A stretch of DNA of 64,000 nucleotides from Methylomusa anaerophila (lineage in GTDB: Bacteria > Bacillota > Negativicutes > Sporomusales > Sporomusaceae): the NCBI RefSeq assembly GCF_003966895.1, contig NZ_AP018449.1, positions 3,737,501 through 3,801,500 on the forward strand. The letters run 5' to 3'. The translations under genes were made by a program, and so were the position numbers. A model generated the notes under the pieces. It was not told the origin of the DNA, made no database searches, and worked only from the letters and a program-made list of their open reading frames with translations. Below are positions 27,721-35,795 of the stretch, piece by piece; within the stretch, counting starts at the first letter, position 1, and each line of letters begins with the position of its first letter.

Positions 27721-29070
27721 TTAGAGTTGACGGGTGAGATTGAGGGATAAAATTTTGGCCAGATGGGCTAATGAGTAGCATTCGAACATGGAGCAATATT
27801 TACTGAACAAAGGGATAGCAGTATTTTGGCGCCAGCGCTCGCGCGTTTGGGTATTTAGCCATAGTATGCGCTTGACTCGTTTTCCTATAATATTTAGTTC
27901 ATTGGCGGTTTCAAGAGGCGCCAGCGTGTTGGCGTCGCTAACGATAATCAGCAGTGTCGATGAAGACAGAAGGTTGCCGTATTGCTGCTGCAAGGTTGAC
28001 AGCGCGACGGAGACATTTGTTCCTTGTCCCATTTGGGAAGTCTTAGCCAATAATTTTTCTGTGGTTCGGGCGAAGTCCTCGCCACGGTGGAAATAAGGGG
28101 TTACTTTTTCCAAGTCATTGGCAAAAATGAAGCTTTCAATATTTTTTACTACACTGGAGAGACCGTACAAAAGAGGGAGGGTAAAGCGGACATATTTGGT
28201 CATGGAAGCAGAAACATCACATAGAATCATTATATTAGGCTTATGGATTTTTTTTGTTTTATAGTTAAGAGCGATCATGGTGCCGCCATACCGCATATTG
28301 CGCCGGATGCTCTGACGAATGTCAATCAATTTCCGTTTGGCAGTCAGGCGAAAACGGCGAGATATACGGGTAGTTAACCGGTGGGCCAGTCGCTTAATAA
28401 GAGTGGTGACTTGCGGTATTTCATTCTCGGAAATATCCTGCATGTTCTTACCCAAGAGCGGGTTACGGCCGCTGCCTCCCTGACCGGCAGCGGATTCGAC
28501 CACGTTATCCAGTTCGCTCATTCCTAATAACTGGCGTCTGGCTTGGGCCAACTGGGCCAGGTCTTCCTGGGAAAGTTGCCGCTGCCAGAAGGAAAGGGAG
28601 CTTTTTACTAAGTTTTCTACTACCGGTTGGAAGGACTCATTTACTTTATTGCCGGTAGAGGTTTTCTCCAAGAAATCCTGCAACCGTTGTTTCTCCCGTT
28701 CCGGTAATTGTTTGTATATGTCTTTCAACTCAGCGGGGATATTAAGCTGCTGCCCCTGAAAAACCAGTTCTTCCTCAGCCTGTTGAGTTTGTTCAAAATC
28801 GAGCTGTTGTTTTGCTTCCCATGCTTCTTGCTGCTGTTGTTTTGCTTCCGGCGGAACGAAGAAGAGGTTAAAAGCCTGGTGGAAATTTCCTAGGTCTTCG
28901 GCATTTTTTACCAACATACTTTTTAACGCGGCATAAAACTCGTCGCGAGCTAACGGATTAATCAAGCTTATACTTTTAACCGCGTCAAGAGTTTCAGCGG
29001 TACTAACCCGCACCCCCAGCTGCCTTAAAATCTGGACAAAACCTACGATATTGTCGGCAAGTGAATTCAC
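27721..29070 (-). CDS. CoxE-like VWA domain protein
   Basis: 449 residues. An N-terminal helical, Gln/Glu-rich half is followed by a von Willebrand A domain with the metal-site motif ILCDVSASMTKYVRF and the later GTNVSVAL and IVSDANTL. Proteins of this group pair with MoxR ATPases in metal insertion or assembly tasks; CoxD/CoxE activate CO dehydrogenase. No clear target enzyme is adjacent here. The GTG start at 29070 overlaps the MoxR gene stop by four bases, implying one translation unit. Confidence 0.82.
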   Translation of the reverse strand: MNSLADNIVGFVQILRQLGVRVSTAETLDAVKSISLINPLARDEFYAALKSMLVKNAEDLGNFHQAFNLFFVPPEAKQQQQEAWEAKQQLDFEQTQQAEEELVFQGQQLNIPAELKDIYKQLPEREKQRLQDFLEKTSTGNKVNESFQPVVENLVKSSLSFWQRQLSQEDLAQLAQARRQLLGMSELDNVVESAAGQGGSGRNPLLGKNMQDISENEIPQVTTLIKRLAHRLTTRISRRFRLTAKRKLIDIRQSIRRNMRYGGTMIALNYKTKKIHKPNIMILCDVSASMTKYVRFTLPLLYGLSSVVKNIESFIFANDLEKVTPYFHRGEDFARTTEKLLAKTSQMGQGTNVSVALSTLQQQYGNLLSSSTLLIIVSDANTLAPLETANELNIIGKRVKRILWLNTQTRERWRQNTAIPLFSKYCSMFECYSLAHLAKILSLNLTRQL

Positions 29071-30044
29071 AGACCGGCTCCTTCACTATCTGCCCTACAA
29101 TCGCAATGGCCGGGAGGCATATTTGCCGCAGAGTGCTGTTTGATTGCTGTACATAGACCTTCAGGTCCAAGCTCTTTTTGGAATGAGCTTAAATCATCAC
29201 GCTGTTTTAGCAAAAGCCCCATTGTTTGCTTCACCAATTCGGGATCTAGGAAATCGGCATGCATGGAAACAATAGCTCTTGTCCAGTCAAGTGTTTCGGC
29301 TATAGAAGGCTGTTTTTGCAAATTAATGTTGTGCCGCAGATGGTGTACGGCGGCAGCAATTTGTTCTGCGAGCTTATTGGAAGCTTGGGGGATTTTTGTT
29401 GTAATAATAGTAATCTCTTTTTCAATTGAAGGGTAATCGATATACAGATATACGCAGCGGCGGCGTAACCCTTCGGAGAGTTCACGGTCGTGGTTACTTG
29501 TCAAAACTACTATAGGAATATGATTGGCTTTAACTGTGCCCAATTCCGGAATGGATATTTGAAAATCAGAAAGTATTTCAAACAGGAAGGCTTCAAACTC
29601 TTCGTCAGTTTTGTCAATTTCATCAATTAAAAGAACAGGGCGCTTATCTGCACGGATGGCTTTTAAAAGGGGACGCTCCAAGAGGTATTCAAGTGAGAAC
29701 ACATCATGTTCATTGAGCTGATAGCAAGCACTATCCCGGCTCATTTGAATTTTAATGAGTTGCCGCTGGTAGTTCCATTCATATAAGGCTTTATTTTCAT
29801 CAAGTCCTTCATAGCACTGAAGCCTTATCAGTTCTGTGTCGAACACCCGGCTTAACACCTTGGCAATTTCAGTTTTGCCTACACCGGGAGCTCCTTCAAT
29901 TAATAAGGGTTTTTCCAGTTTAAGAGCCAGATAAACGGTTGTTAAAAGTTCTTTGTCAGTTATATAACCTTGAGTTTCAAAAGCTTTCTTTAAATCAAAA
30001 ATGCTGATTTCGGTGCTATTTTGGGAAAAATTTCCTGTTTCCAT
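29067..30044 (-). CDS. MoxR-family AAA+ ATPase
   Basis: 325 residues. Walker A GAPGVGKTE is near residue 51, Walker B VLLIDEIDKTDEEFEAFLFE near 140, sensor VLTSNHDRELSEGLRRR near 180 with the arginine finger, and a C-terminal lid domain. MoxR ATPases act as chaperones for cofactor or complex assembly with VWA partners, as the next gene suggests. ATG at 30044 follows GGAGACTACATGC on the minus strand. Its client is not identifiable from context. Confidence 0.88.
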   Translation of the reverse strand: METGNFSQNSTEISIFDLKKAFETQGYITDKELLTTVYLALKLEKPLLIEGAPGVGKTEIAKVLSRVFDTELIRLQCYEGLDENKALYEWNYQRQLIKIQMSRDSACYQLNEHDVFSLEYLLERPLLKAIRADKRPVLLIDEIDKTDEEFEAFLFEILSDFQISIPELGTVKANHIPIVVLTSNHDRELSEGLRRRCVYLYIDYPSIEKEITIITTKIPQASNKLAEQIAAAVHHLRHNINLQKQPSIAETLDWTRAIVSMHADFLDPELVKQTMGLLLKQRDDLSSFQKELGPEGLCTAIKQHSAANMPPGHCDCRADSEGAGL

Positions 30045-30147
30045 GCATGTAGTCTCCTCATTGCTTTAATATAAACTGTTATTCTAATTTTACAACAACT
30101 TATTATGACTGACAAGAAAATGGAGTGATATGGATCACATAAAAGAA

Positions 30148-30180
30148 AAAAGGACAAAGCTACTAGTACTTTGTCTTTTA
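30148..30180. terminator. Hairpin between the MoxR gene and an unknown gene
   Basis: AAAGGACAAAG and CTTTGTCTTTT arms flank a nine-base loop, with A and T tracts on either side. It lies 27 bases beyond the stop of the minus-strand gene at 30207 and would end its transcript. Confidence 0.7.
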
Positions 30181-30206
30181 AAGATTTAAAAACATGTGAT
30201 TAACAG

Positions 30207-30566
30207 TTATAGATTAATTCCAATAAAATCACCGCTTTGGAACGGTTCATTTTCTATGAATTGGTCAGGGAGAATATTAAAATGTTTGAAAAACTTTTTC
30301 GCACCTATATATGCCCCTTTGGTGGCGTAACGGATAGGAAATGAATTGGGTTTTAATTCTGTAATTGGCAGAATCCCCAAAGCCCGGTTTTCCGGGTCAT
30401 ATCCCAACATGCAAAAATGGTGCTGTCCTAGTAACTGGCATGCTTTTTTGTTAAAGATTATACGTCCATTGGGACGGACTTCAACTAATGGATCGTCTTT
30501 TTTTGGTATTCGTGTACGGTGAGGCTCAAACAGAGCAAATGAATACAATTTCTCTTGATTTGACAC
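30207..30566 (-). CDS. Hypothetical protein, 119 residues
   Basis: A soluble 119-residue protein with no membrane segment. VEVRPNGRIIFNKKACQLLG is followed by FCMLGYDPENRALGILPI and ATKGAYIGAKKFFKHFNI. The first part loosely resembles a SpoVT/AbrB-type strand-loop-strand, but this is not secure. The start is GTG at 30566, 11 bases after AAGGAG on the minus strand. It stands alone between the MoxR pair and a divergent membrane gene. Confidence 0.6.
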   Translation of the reverse strand: MSNQEKLYSFALFEPHRTRIPKKDDPLVEVRPNGRIIFNKKACQLLGQHHFCMLGYDPENRALGILPITELKPNSFPIRYATKGAYIGAKKFFKHFNILPDQFIENEPFQSGDFIGINL

Positions 30567-30826
30567 TCTTAATTCAACTCCTTAAAATTACTTTATATTA
30601 TTAAAAGTATGCTCAAAAATCGAAAAGTATAAACCTACTTAAACAAAATTTAGTAATATTTATCGTGATAATATTTTTTTTATCTTTATTGATTTATTGA
30701 GAGAGGATTTTCTTTATAATAAGTCAAAGTAAGATGGATTATGATAGCTTTAATTCCTTTCAGTTCTTTCGTACAATAACTGCTCAACTTTTAATCCTTT
30801 TATTGATTATGTTAGGAGGATGAGTC

Positions 30827-31135
30827 ATGCATCAAATTTGGTTTCAAGTACTGGCTGTTATGGTTGTCGGTAGTATAATCAAATACTTTATTATTAATCC
30901 GCTGGCCTGGGTTGTTATTGATCTGGCCATTTTGGCCATAGCTTACCTGATGTTGCGACGACATCCGTTTGTTGACTTGAAGAGAACCATGATTTTCTTT
31001 GGCGGATTAACGTTAATCAATATTTTGGTTGATATAAGAATACTTGATGGTATGCTTGGCAATCTGGCACTGTTAGGCTTGCTGGCTTGGATGTTATTCG
31101 GCGGTGGGACAAAAAATAACCGGCGCTGGCGATAA
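30827..31135 (+). CDS. Small hypothetical membrane protein
   Basis: 102 residues with three or four hydrophobic segments (VLAVMVVGSIIKYFII, WVVIDLAILAIAYLML, TMIFFGGLTLINILV, LALLGLLAWMLF) and a basic tail NNRRWR. No family recognised. ATG follows TTAGGAGGATGAGTC. It precedes the ECF S-component gene by 26 bases and is probably in its operon, so it may be an accessory membrane protein of that transporter; this is inference. Confidence 0.65.
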   Translation: MHQIWFQVLAVMVVGSIIKYFIINPLAWVVIDLAILAIAYLMLRRHPFVDLKRTMIFFGGLTLINILVDIRILDGMLGNLALLGLLAWMLFGGGTKNNRRWR

Positions 31136-31161
31136 TTCCGCCGAAAGGAGGCATCCGTACA

Positions 31162-31665
31162 GTGCATAAAGTTTTAACCCGGACAGCACTGCTCTTGGCC
31201 CTGACTTTGCTGTTTCAATCACTGCGGTTTTTTATTCCCATTCCACCATTATTTTCAACATTCATTATCGGCAGTTTGGTTAATGCCTCCTTGCTGATTG
31301 CTGCTGAAACTGTCGGTATATGGCCTGCGCTTCTAATTGCCGCTGTGACGCCCATTGTTGCTTATTTTCAACAGTTGCTGGTGCTGCCTGTTTTCATTAT
31401 TCCTGTGGCACTGGGGAATGCATCTATGGTTGTTGTTTATTTATTGACCCTAAAGTTTGGCAAGGTTATCAGTGTCGGGATAGCTGCATTTACCAAAACC
31501 TGCGTATTGTATGGGTTATTTACTTGGCTGCTTGCTTTAGTAGTATTGCCTCCCAAAGTTGCTGCGCTCCTGATGTTTGTCATGAGTTGGCCGCAATTTG
31601 TAACAGGCATAATTGGTGGCATACTGGCGGTACTCATAGCCAAACGGCTAAAGTCTACTTTATAA
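31162..31665 (+). CDS. ECF transporter S-component-like membrane protein
   Basis: 167 residues with six hydrophobic helices. The N terminus TALLLALTLLFQSLRFFIPIPPLFSTFIIGSLVNASLLIA and IVAYFQQLLVLPVFIIPVALGNASMVVVY match the layout of S-components, which bind a vitamin or metal and dock on the shared EcfAAT module. The substrate is not evident and EcfA/T are not in this window. GTG at 31162 follows AAAGGAGGC. It converges on the YgjP-type gene. Confidence 0.7.
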   Translation: MHKVLTRTALLLALTLLFQSLRFFIPIPPLFSTFIIGSLVNASLLIAAETVGIWPALLIAAVTPIVAYFQQLLVLPVFIIPVALGNASMVVVYLLTLKFGKVISVGIAAFTKTCVLYGLFTWLLALVVLPPKVAALLMFVMSWPQFVTGIIGGILAVLIAKRLKSTL

Positions 31666-31680
31666 TTTTTGTTTTTCCCG

Positions 31681-32403
31681 CTATATCCGGGATAAAATTC
31701 TCCCGTTCTTCGTTAACCAATCACGATGTCTTTTATAGTCCGGCATATATTTTGCCACCAAGTCCCAAAACTTGGTGGAATGGTTAGGTTCAATAAAGTG
31801 ACAAAGTTCGTGTACAACCAAATAATCGCTTACTTGAGGCGGGGCCATAATAATCCGCCAATTATAATTGATGTTACCGAGGGAAGAGCAGCTTCCCCAT
31901 CTGGTTTTTTGATCCCGAATCGTGATTCGCCGGGGGCAAACTCCTATTTCGTTAGCCCAGAAAACAGTTTTTTCGTGAAACATTTTTTCCGCGTGGTCAA
32001 TTAACCAGATTTTTAACATCTGGTTAGCCACAGTATTCATCTTGTCCTGTTCACAATCCGGTAAACAAATAATGATTTGGTCTTGGCACAGTTTTACTTC
32101 CTGATTACTTTGTCCTGATTTCCAGACTAAGATGTATGGCACTCCCTGATATAATATGGGTGCGCCTTCGGTTACGCACTGATTGACCGGCTCATTTGCC
32201 AGTGTCCGGAGTTTTGAAAATTGCTCATTAATCCATTTGGCTTTAGAGGTAAGAAGATGTTCAATTTCCGGCTTTGCCATCCGGTTTGGCGCGGTGATCT
32301 CAATCAGGTTGGGAGGAACCAGCCTGATTTTAATAGTCTTGCGGCGCTTACTGTACGATATGGAATATTTGAGCATCTGATCAGCTATAACAATGTCATT
32401 CAC
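31681..32403 (-). CDS. YgjP-type zinc metallopeptidase (M48-like, DUF45)
   Basis: 240 residues. The C-terminal half has TRWGSCSSLGNINYNWRI at about 167, VVHELCHFIEPNHSTKFW with the zinc-binding HELCH at about 198-202 and a downstream YKRHRDWL. This is the YgjP/DUF45 family of putative zinc proteases. The N-terminal half is a beta-rich accessory domain. The substrate is unknown. The start is ATG at 32403. Confidence 0.88.
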   Translation of the reverse strand: MNDIVIADQMLKYSISYSKRRKTIKIRLVPPNLIEITAPNRMAKPEIEHLLTSKAKWINEQFSKLRTLANEPVNQCVTEGAPILYQGVPYILVWKSGQSNQEVKLCQDQIIICLPDCEQDKMNTVANQMLKIWLIDHAEKMFHEKTVFWANEIGVCPRRITIRDQKTRWGSCSSLGNINYNWRIIMAPPQVSDYLVVHELCHFIEPNHSTKFWDLVAKYMPDYKRHRDWLTKNGRILSRI

Positions 32404-32552
32404 TTTTTTATCCTTGCATCAATTTATTATTTTATTATTTAAATTTATTATTTTATTTGTAGGAAATCTGCTAATTAAATATTTGCGGTTATATTTGAAA
32501 ATCCTTTCTACAGGGAACAGGAGTAATAAAATATGTAATTGGGGGAAGAACG

Positions 32553-32753
32553 ATGTGTGGGCTTAACTGGTACCGTGAGCAACTTGAAAGAGCGGAAGAC
32601 AACAAAGAAAGACTTGCCGAGTTAAAGAAGATGATGGAAGAACGCTATAAAATATCTGACTTAGGACTCGCTGAACTTTTAGAATTAACTCCCGATATCC
32701 TCTCAACATATAAGGAAATTGTATTAAGATTAGGTTCTTCAGAGAAAAGATAA
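32553..32753 (+). CDS. Small helical hypothetical protein
   Basis: 66 residues, highly charged and helical: NWYREQLERAEDNKERLAELKKMMEERYKISDLGLAELLELTPDIL. It could form a coiled coil in the first half and a small helical domain in the second. No family recognised. ATG follows GGGGGAAGAACG. It lies alone upstream of tRNA-Leu. Confidence 0.6.
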   Translation: MCGLNWYREQLERAEDNKERLAELKKMMEERYKISDLGLAELLELTPDILSTYKEIVLRLGSSEKR

Positions 32754-32846
32754 ATTATATTAAACCGGCTTGACAGCGATATGTTATGTCGCTATAATGG
32801 TTAAAGTAAGGCGACGCGCCGGACGCCTCGCTACAAAATAGCACAT

Positions 32847-32932
32847 GCCGAAGTGGCGGAATTGGCAGACGCACCTGACTCAAAATCAGACGAGGTCTCC
32901 TCGTGCCGGTTCGAGTCCGGCCTTCGGCACCA
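32847..32932 (+). tRNA. tRNA-Leu (anticodon CAA)
   Basis: Acceptor arms GCCGAAG and CTTCGGC enclose a long variable arm (GAGGTCTCCTC region) and a T-loop GGTTCGAGTCC. The anticodon loop CTCAAAA gives CAA. ACCA at 32929-32932 includes the encoded CCA. Confidence 0.95.
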
Positions 32933-32940
32933 AAGAGCTT

Positions 32941-32978
32941 TTAGGCTTTTAGGAAATTATCCTAAAGGCCTTTTGGCT
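32941..32978 (+). terminator. Probable terminator after tRNA-Leu
   Basis: AGGCTTTTAGGA and TCCTAAAGGCCT arms with a five-base loop, followed by a short T tract, eight bases past the tRNA. The remaining DNA up to 33193 shows no gene I can support. Confidence 0.6.
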
Positions 32979-33193
32979 ATTTTCTGCGAAGTAGTCGCCA
33001 GGTTAAGATACAATCACATTTCCTACGTTGCCGGTTGGCCTGCCCAGAGAGGATATTTGGACAGCTGCCTGTCTGGAATAATTGAGACAAAATCATCTAC
33101 TACTGGTAATCTTTTTATATATTCATCATATATTATAGTAGTTTTAAATTATAGTAGTTTTAAATTACAAAAAAAAGGGGAGGCCAGTAAAAT

Positions 33194-33493
33194 ATGAGCT
33201 TTTTCGATGACCTATGCAATAGGCATTGGTGCAAAGAATTCGATTGTGTCTGTGGGACTAACGTTGTAATTTTCACAGCCGACGGGTTTATTTTCTTTGG
33301 CTTATTGGACAGGGTAGAAGATGGCGTTCTAACGCTGGTTCCGGCAGCTAATGAGAATGACGTCTTTGTTATTACAGCAGGCGGCGACATAGAAGAGGAA
33401 GATATATCCTATATCGATGTCTGCAGCGTTATTGCCTTGTCCAAAAACGTGGTTAAAAAACCGTTTCATTCCCACAAAGATTCAAATGAATAA
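33194..33493 (+). CDS. Small hypothetical protein, first of a paralogous pair
   Basis: 99 residues with a Cys-rich start (CNRHWCKEFDCVCGTN) and then VVIFTADGFIFFGLLDRVEDGVLTLVPA and ISYIDVCSVIAL. The second part matches the next gene around RVEDG and the VCSV/LCAI segment, so the two are paralogues. Beta-rich, no membrane segment, no family recognised. A spore or surface protein role is possible but unsupported. ATG follows GGGGAGG. The next gene starts 18 bases after its stop. Confidence 0.65.
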   Translation: MSFFDDLCNRHWCKEFDCVCGTNVVIFTADGFIFFGLLDRVEDGVLTLVPAANENDVFVITAGGDIEEEDISYIDVCSVIALSKNVVKKPFHSHKDSNE

Positions 33494-33511
33494 AGTGAAG
33501 GAGGGAACAAG

Positions 33512-33829
33512 ATGACTGAGGAAGCAAAAGCGAATGAAGAGAAAACCGTAGTTGAAGAAGTGATTGTTGCTGAAGAAACAACTAGCCGTGACGCAATCTG
33601 CAAATTGACTCGTATTCTTAGACGGCTTCAAGGTGAAGAAGATGTAAATATAAGAACAGTTGGGGGATTTGAATTCGAAGGAGGCCGTCTCGTTCGTGTG
33701 GAAGACGGATTGGTAGTTCTTACGGATGTTGAAGTTGATCTTCCCGGTGGAGATGAAATCGATTTGGGCAACGTAACAATAAATCTCTGTGCAATAACTT
33801 CCGTAGGCATTGATGATAGGCATTGCTGA
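33512..33829 (+). CDS. Small hypothetical protein, second of a paralogous pair
   Basis: 105 residues. An acidic N-terminal tail (EEAKANEEKTVVEEVIVAEE) replaces the Cys-rich start of its neighbour. Then come ICKLTRILRRLQGEEDVNIRTVGGFEFEGGRLVRVEDGLVVL and INLCAITSVGIDDRHC. The shared core suggests a tandem duplication followed by divergence of the N termini. ATG follows GAAGGAGGGAAC. Two hairpins follow at 33851 and 33900. Confidence 0.65.
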   Translation: MTEEAKANEEKTVVEEVIVAEETTSRDAICKLTRILRRLQGEEDVNIRTVGGFEFEGGRLVRVEDGLVVLTDVEVDLPGGDEIDLGNVTINLCAITSVGIDDRHC

Positions 33830-33850
33830 TTAAGATTTGACTATATAAGC

Positions 33851-33880
33851 AACCGGAAATTAATTTCCGGTTTACTTTTT
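33851..33880 (+). terminator. Terminator after the paralogous pair
   Basis: AACCGGAAAT and ATTTCCGGTT arms, followed by TTACTTTTTT. Confidence 0.8.
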
Positions 33881-33899
33881 TGGCGCGTGTTTTTAATTT

Positions 33900-33931
33900 A
33901 AAGCCAATGCTATACATATAGCATTGGCTTT
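33900..33931. repeat. Perfect 32-base palindrome, probable second terminator
   Basis: AAAGCCAATGCTAT followed by its complement ATAGCATTGGCTTT around a four-base centre. It lies 27 bases after the previous hairpin and is flanked by AT-rich DNA. Probably a bidirectional terminator. Confidence 0.6.
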
Positions 33932-34087
33932 AAATTTGTTAATGTTAATTATGTTAATTATGATAAATATATTTTGGGTTTTCTAGTTCCTGGCAGGAAA
34001 GCCCGTATTAATAAACGAAATATAAAACATGCATAATATTCTCAGCAGATTGCGTTTTAAACTGTGTCAAGAAAACAGGGGAATTAT

Positions 34088-34879
34088 ATGACAACAGAGC
34101 ATACCCACCTATTCTTTGATGTGGATATTGGAAGGACAAAACCTGAAAACATTATGAATCGAAATAATGATTGCCCTTTTTGTGACAGAAATAGCTTGGA
34201 GGGCGTACTGGCCGAGGATGGTCCGATACTGCTTCTTAAGAATAAATATCCTGTTTTGGTTGACGCTTTTCAGACAGTTCTTATTGAGACGTATGACTGT
34301 GACTCCGAATTGTCCGTATATCCTAAAGATCATCTTTACCGGTTAATGCGTTTTGGGATAACCGCATGGCAAGAAATGATAGCCAGCAATAAATATAAAT
34401 CAGTTCTTTATTATAAAAACCATGGACCATTCTCGGGTGGCACCATAAGACATCCCCATATGCAGATTGTGGGACTGAAATATATCGATTATAGTTTCAA
34501 TATGCCGCTCAATAGTTTTGAAGGCATCATAATTGACAGGACTGCAGGAGTGGAGTTAAATCTTGCGACAAGACCCAAAGTCGGTTTTTACGAATTTAAT
34601 ATTCTTCTCAAGGATTTGAATAAATTGAATGATTTGAGAGATTTGAAAAACATAGATTTTATGGCTGATTATATCCAGGCCACAGCTCACTTTTTATTAC
34701 ACCATTTTCATAAATGGTGTAACAGTTATAATTTATTTTTCTATCAACTTGAGGGGAAAATTTTGGTCAAAGTAATGCCGCGATTCATTACTTCGCCATT
34801 ATATATAGGATATTCCATCCCACAGCTCTCATGCCATATGGAAAAAGTGGTGCAGGAGATGCAAAATCTTTATTTTTAG
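34088..34879 (+). CDS. GalT-like HIT-superfamily protein (DUF4931-like)
   Basis: 263 residues. CPFC at residues 29-32 looks like half of a zinc site, and GGTIRHPHMQIVG carries the HPH triad at about 122-124 that in galactose-1-phosphate uridylyltransferase includes the nucleophilic His. It likely acts as a nucleotidyltransferase or phosphorylase on a sugar phosphate or nucleotide; the substrate is unknown. ATG at 34088 follows AGGGGAAT; a GTG at 34064 in frame is less likely. The SGNH hydrolase starts 14 bases after its stop. Confidence 0.7.
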   Translation: MTTEHTHLFFDVDIGRTKPENIMNRNNDCPFCDRNSLEGVLAEDGPILLLKNKYPVLVDAFQTVLIETYDCDSELSVYPKDHLYRLMRFGITAWQEMIASNKYKSVLYYKNHGPFSGGTIRHPHMQIVGLKYIDYSFNMPLNSFEGIIIDRTAGVELNLATRPKVGFYEFNILLKDLNKLNDLRDLKNIDFMADYIQATAHFLLHHFHKWCNSYNLFFYQLEGKILVKVMPRFITSPLYIGYSIPQLSCHMEKVVQEMQNLYF

Positions 34880-34892
34880 GGGATGCATAGTT

Positions 34893-35501
34893 ATGTATTA
34901 TGGTGATAATACTCCTTTTAAAGTAGTGGCCATCGGCGATTCAATAACCTATGGTTTTCCGTATACACCGCATTTTTCCTGGGTAAACCTGGCAGGTGAG
35001 AAACTAGGCATTCCTATGATAAATAAAGGTGTGAACGGCGATACAACTAGTAACATGCTAAAGCGGTTTAAGCTTGATGTGCTGAAATACTATCCCTCCC
35101 ACGTCGTTATTACCGGCGGTACGAATGACGCCTTTGCCCTTGCCGACGCGGCTTCAGTCATTAGCAATATACATCGTATGGCAGAGTTTGCCAATGAAAA
35201 CAATATTACTCCCATTGTTGGATTGCCGATACCTTGCAGCTATAACCGGAATGATCAGATAGTAGCCCTCTACCGGGAGGAATTGCGTCAATACTTCTTT
35301 GATTATGGTATCTCGTTGCTTGATTTTTCTGCAGTGTTTTATGATTCTATCAATAACAGCCTTAGGGTGAATTTATTTACCGACGGCATTCATCCTAACC
35401 AGGATGGATACTGTAAAATGGCCGACATGGTTGTTGCTTTCTTCAGACAAAACTTAAGCTTGCCACAAGCCAAAGTTTGTCCTAAGTCAATTGACTTTTG
35501 A
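34893..35501 (+). CDS. SGNH/GDSL hydrolase
   Basis: 202 residues with all SGNH blocks: VVAIGDSITYG (nucleophile Ser17), NKGVNGDTTSNML (Gly block), VVITGGTNDAF (Asn block) and FTDGIHPNQDGY (catalytic Asp and His). No signal peptide, so it probably acts in the cytoplasm as an esterase or lipase-type enzyme. It is probably co-transcribed with the GalT-like gene. ATG is preceded by AGGGGATG. Confidence 0.88.
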   Translation: MYYGDNTPFKVVAIGDSITYGFPYTPHFSWVNLAGEKLGIPMINKGVNGDTTSNMLKRFKLDVLKYYPSHVVITGGTNDAFALADAASVISNIHRMAEFANENNITPIVGLPIPCSYNRNDQIVALYREELRQYFFDYGISLLDFSAVFYDSINNSLRVNLFTDGIHPNQDGYCKMADMVVAFFRQNLSLPQAKVCPKSIDF

Positions 35502-35547
35502 ATTTTCCTAATATATAATGAAACACACAATCAACAATTCGACAATT

Positions 35548-35772
35548 CTTTGAAGCAGAATAATAAGATGTATTTAGGCCAAGAAAGTTGGCGGTTGATG
35601 CAAGCCAATACCTAATAAATCTGAACCTCACTGCGGAGGAGCAGTTGTGAATTTTGGCAGCAACTGACGTAGGACTGCGTTATGGTCAAAGAGTGGGTGA
35701 CGGTGGTCACTAATCAGGGTGGTACCGCGAGAATACTCGTCCCTGGCTATAAGCCAAGGGGCTTTTTTAGTT
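35548..35772 (+). promoter_or_regulatory. Leu T-box leader of leuS
   Basis: GCAG at about 35554 pairs with CTGC at about 35630, framing an internal loop that contains CTC followed by A, the expected Leu specifier. The T-box motif AGGGTGGTACCGCG occurs at about 35718-35731. A terminator follows (CCTTGGC-type stem and a T run before 35772). Uncharged tRNA-Leu should allow read-through into leuS. Confidence 0.9.
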
Positions 35773-35795
35773 AATTTGAGGGGGCTCTGCATACA

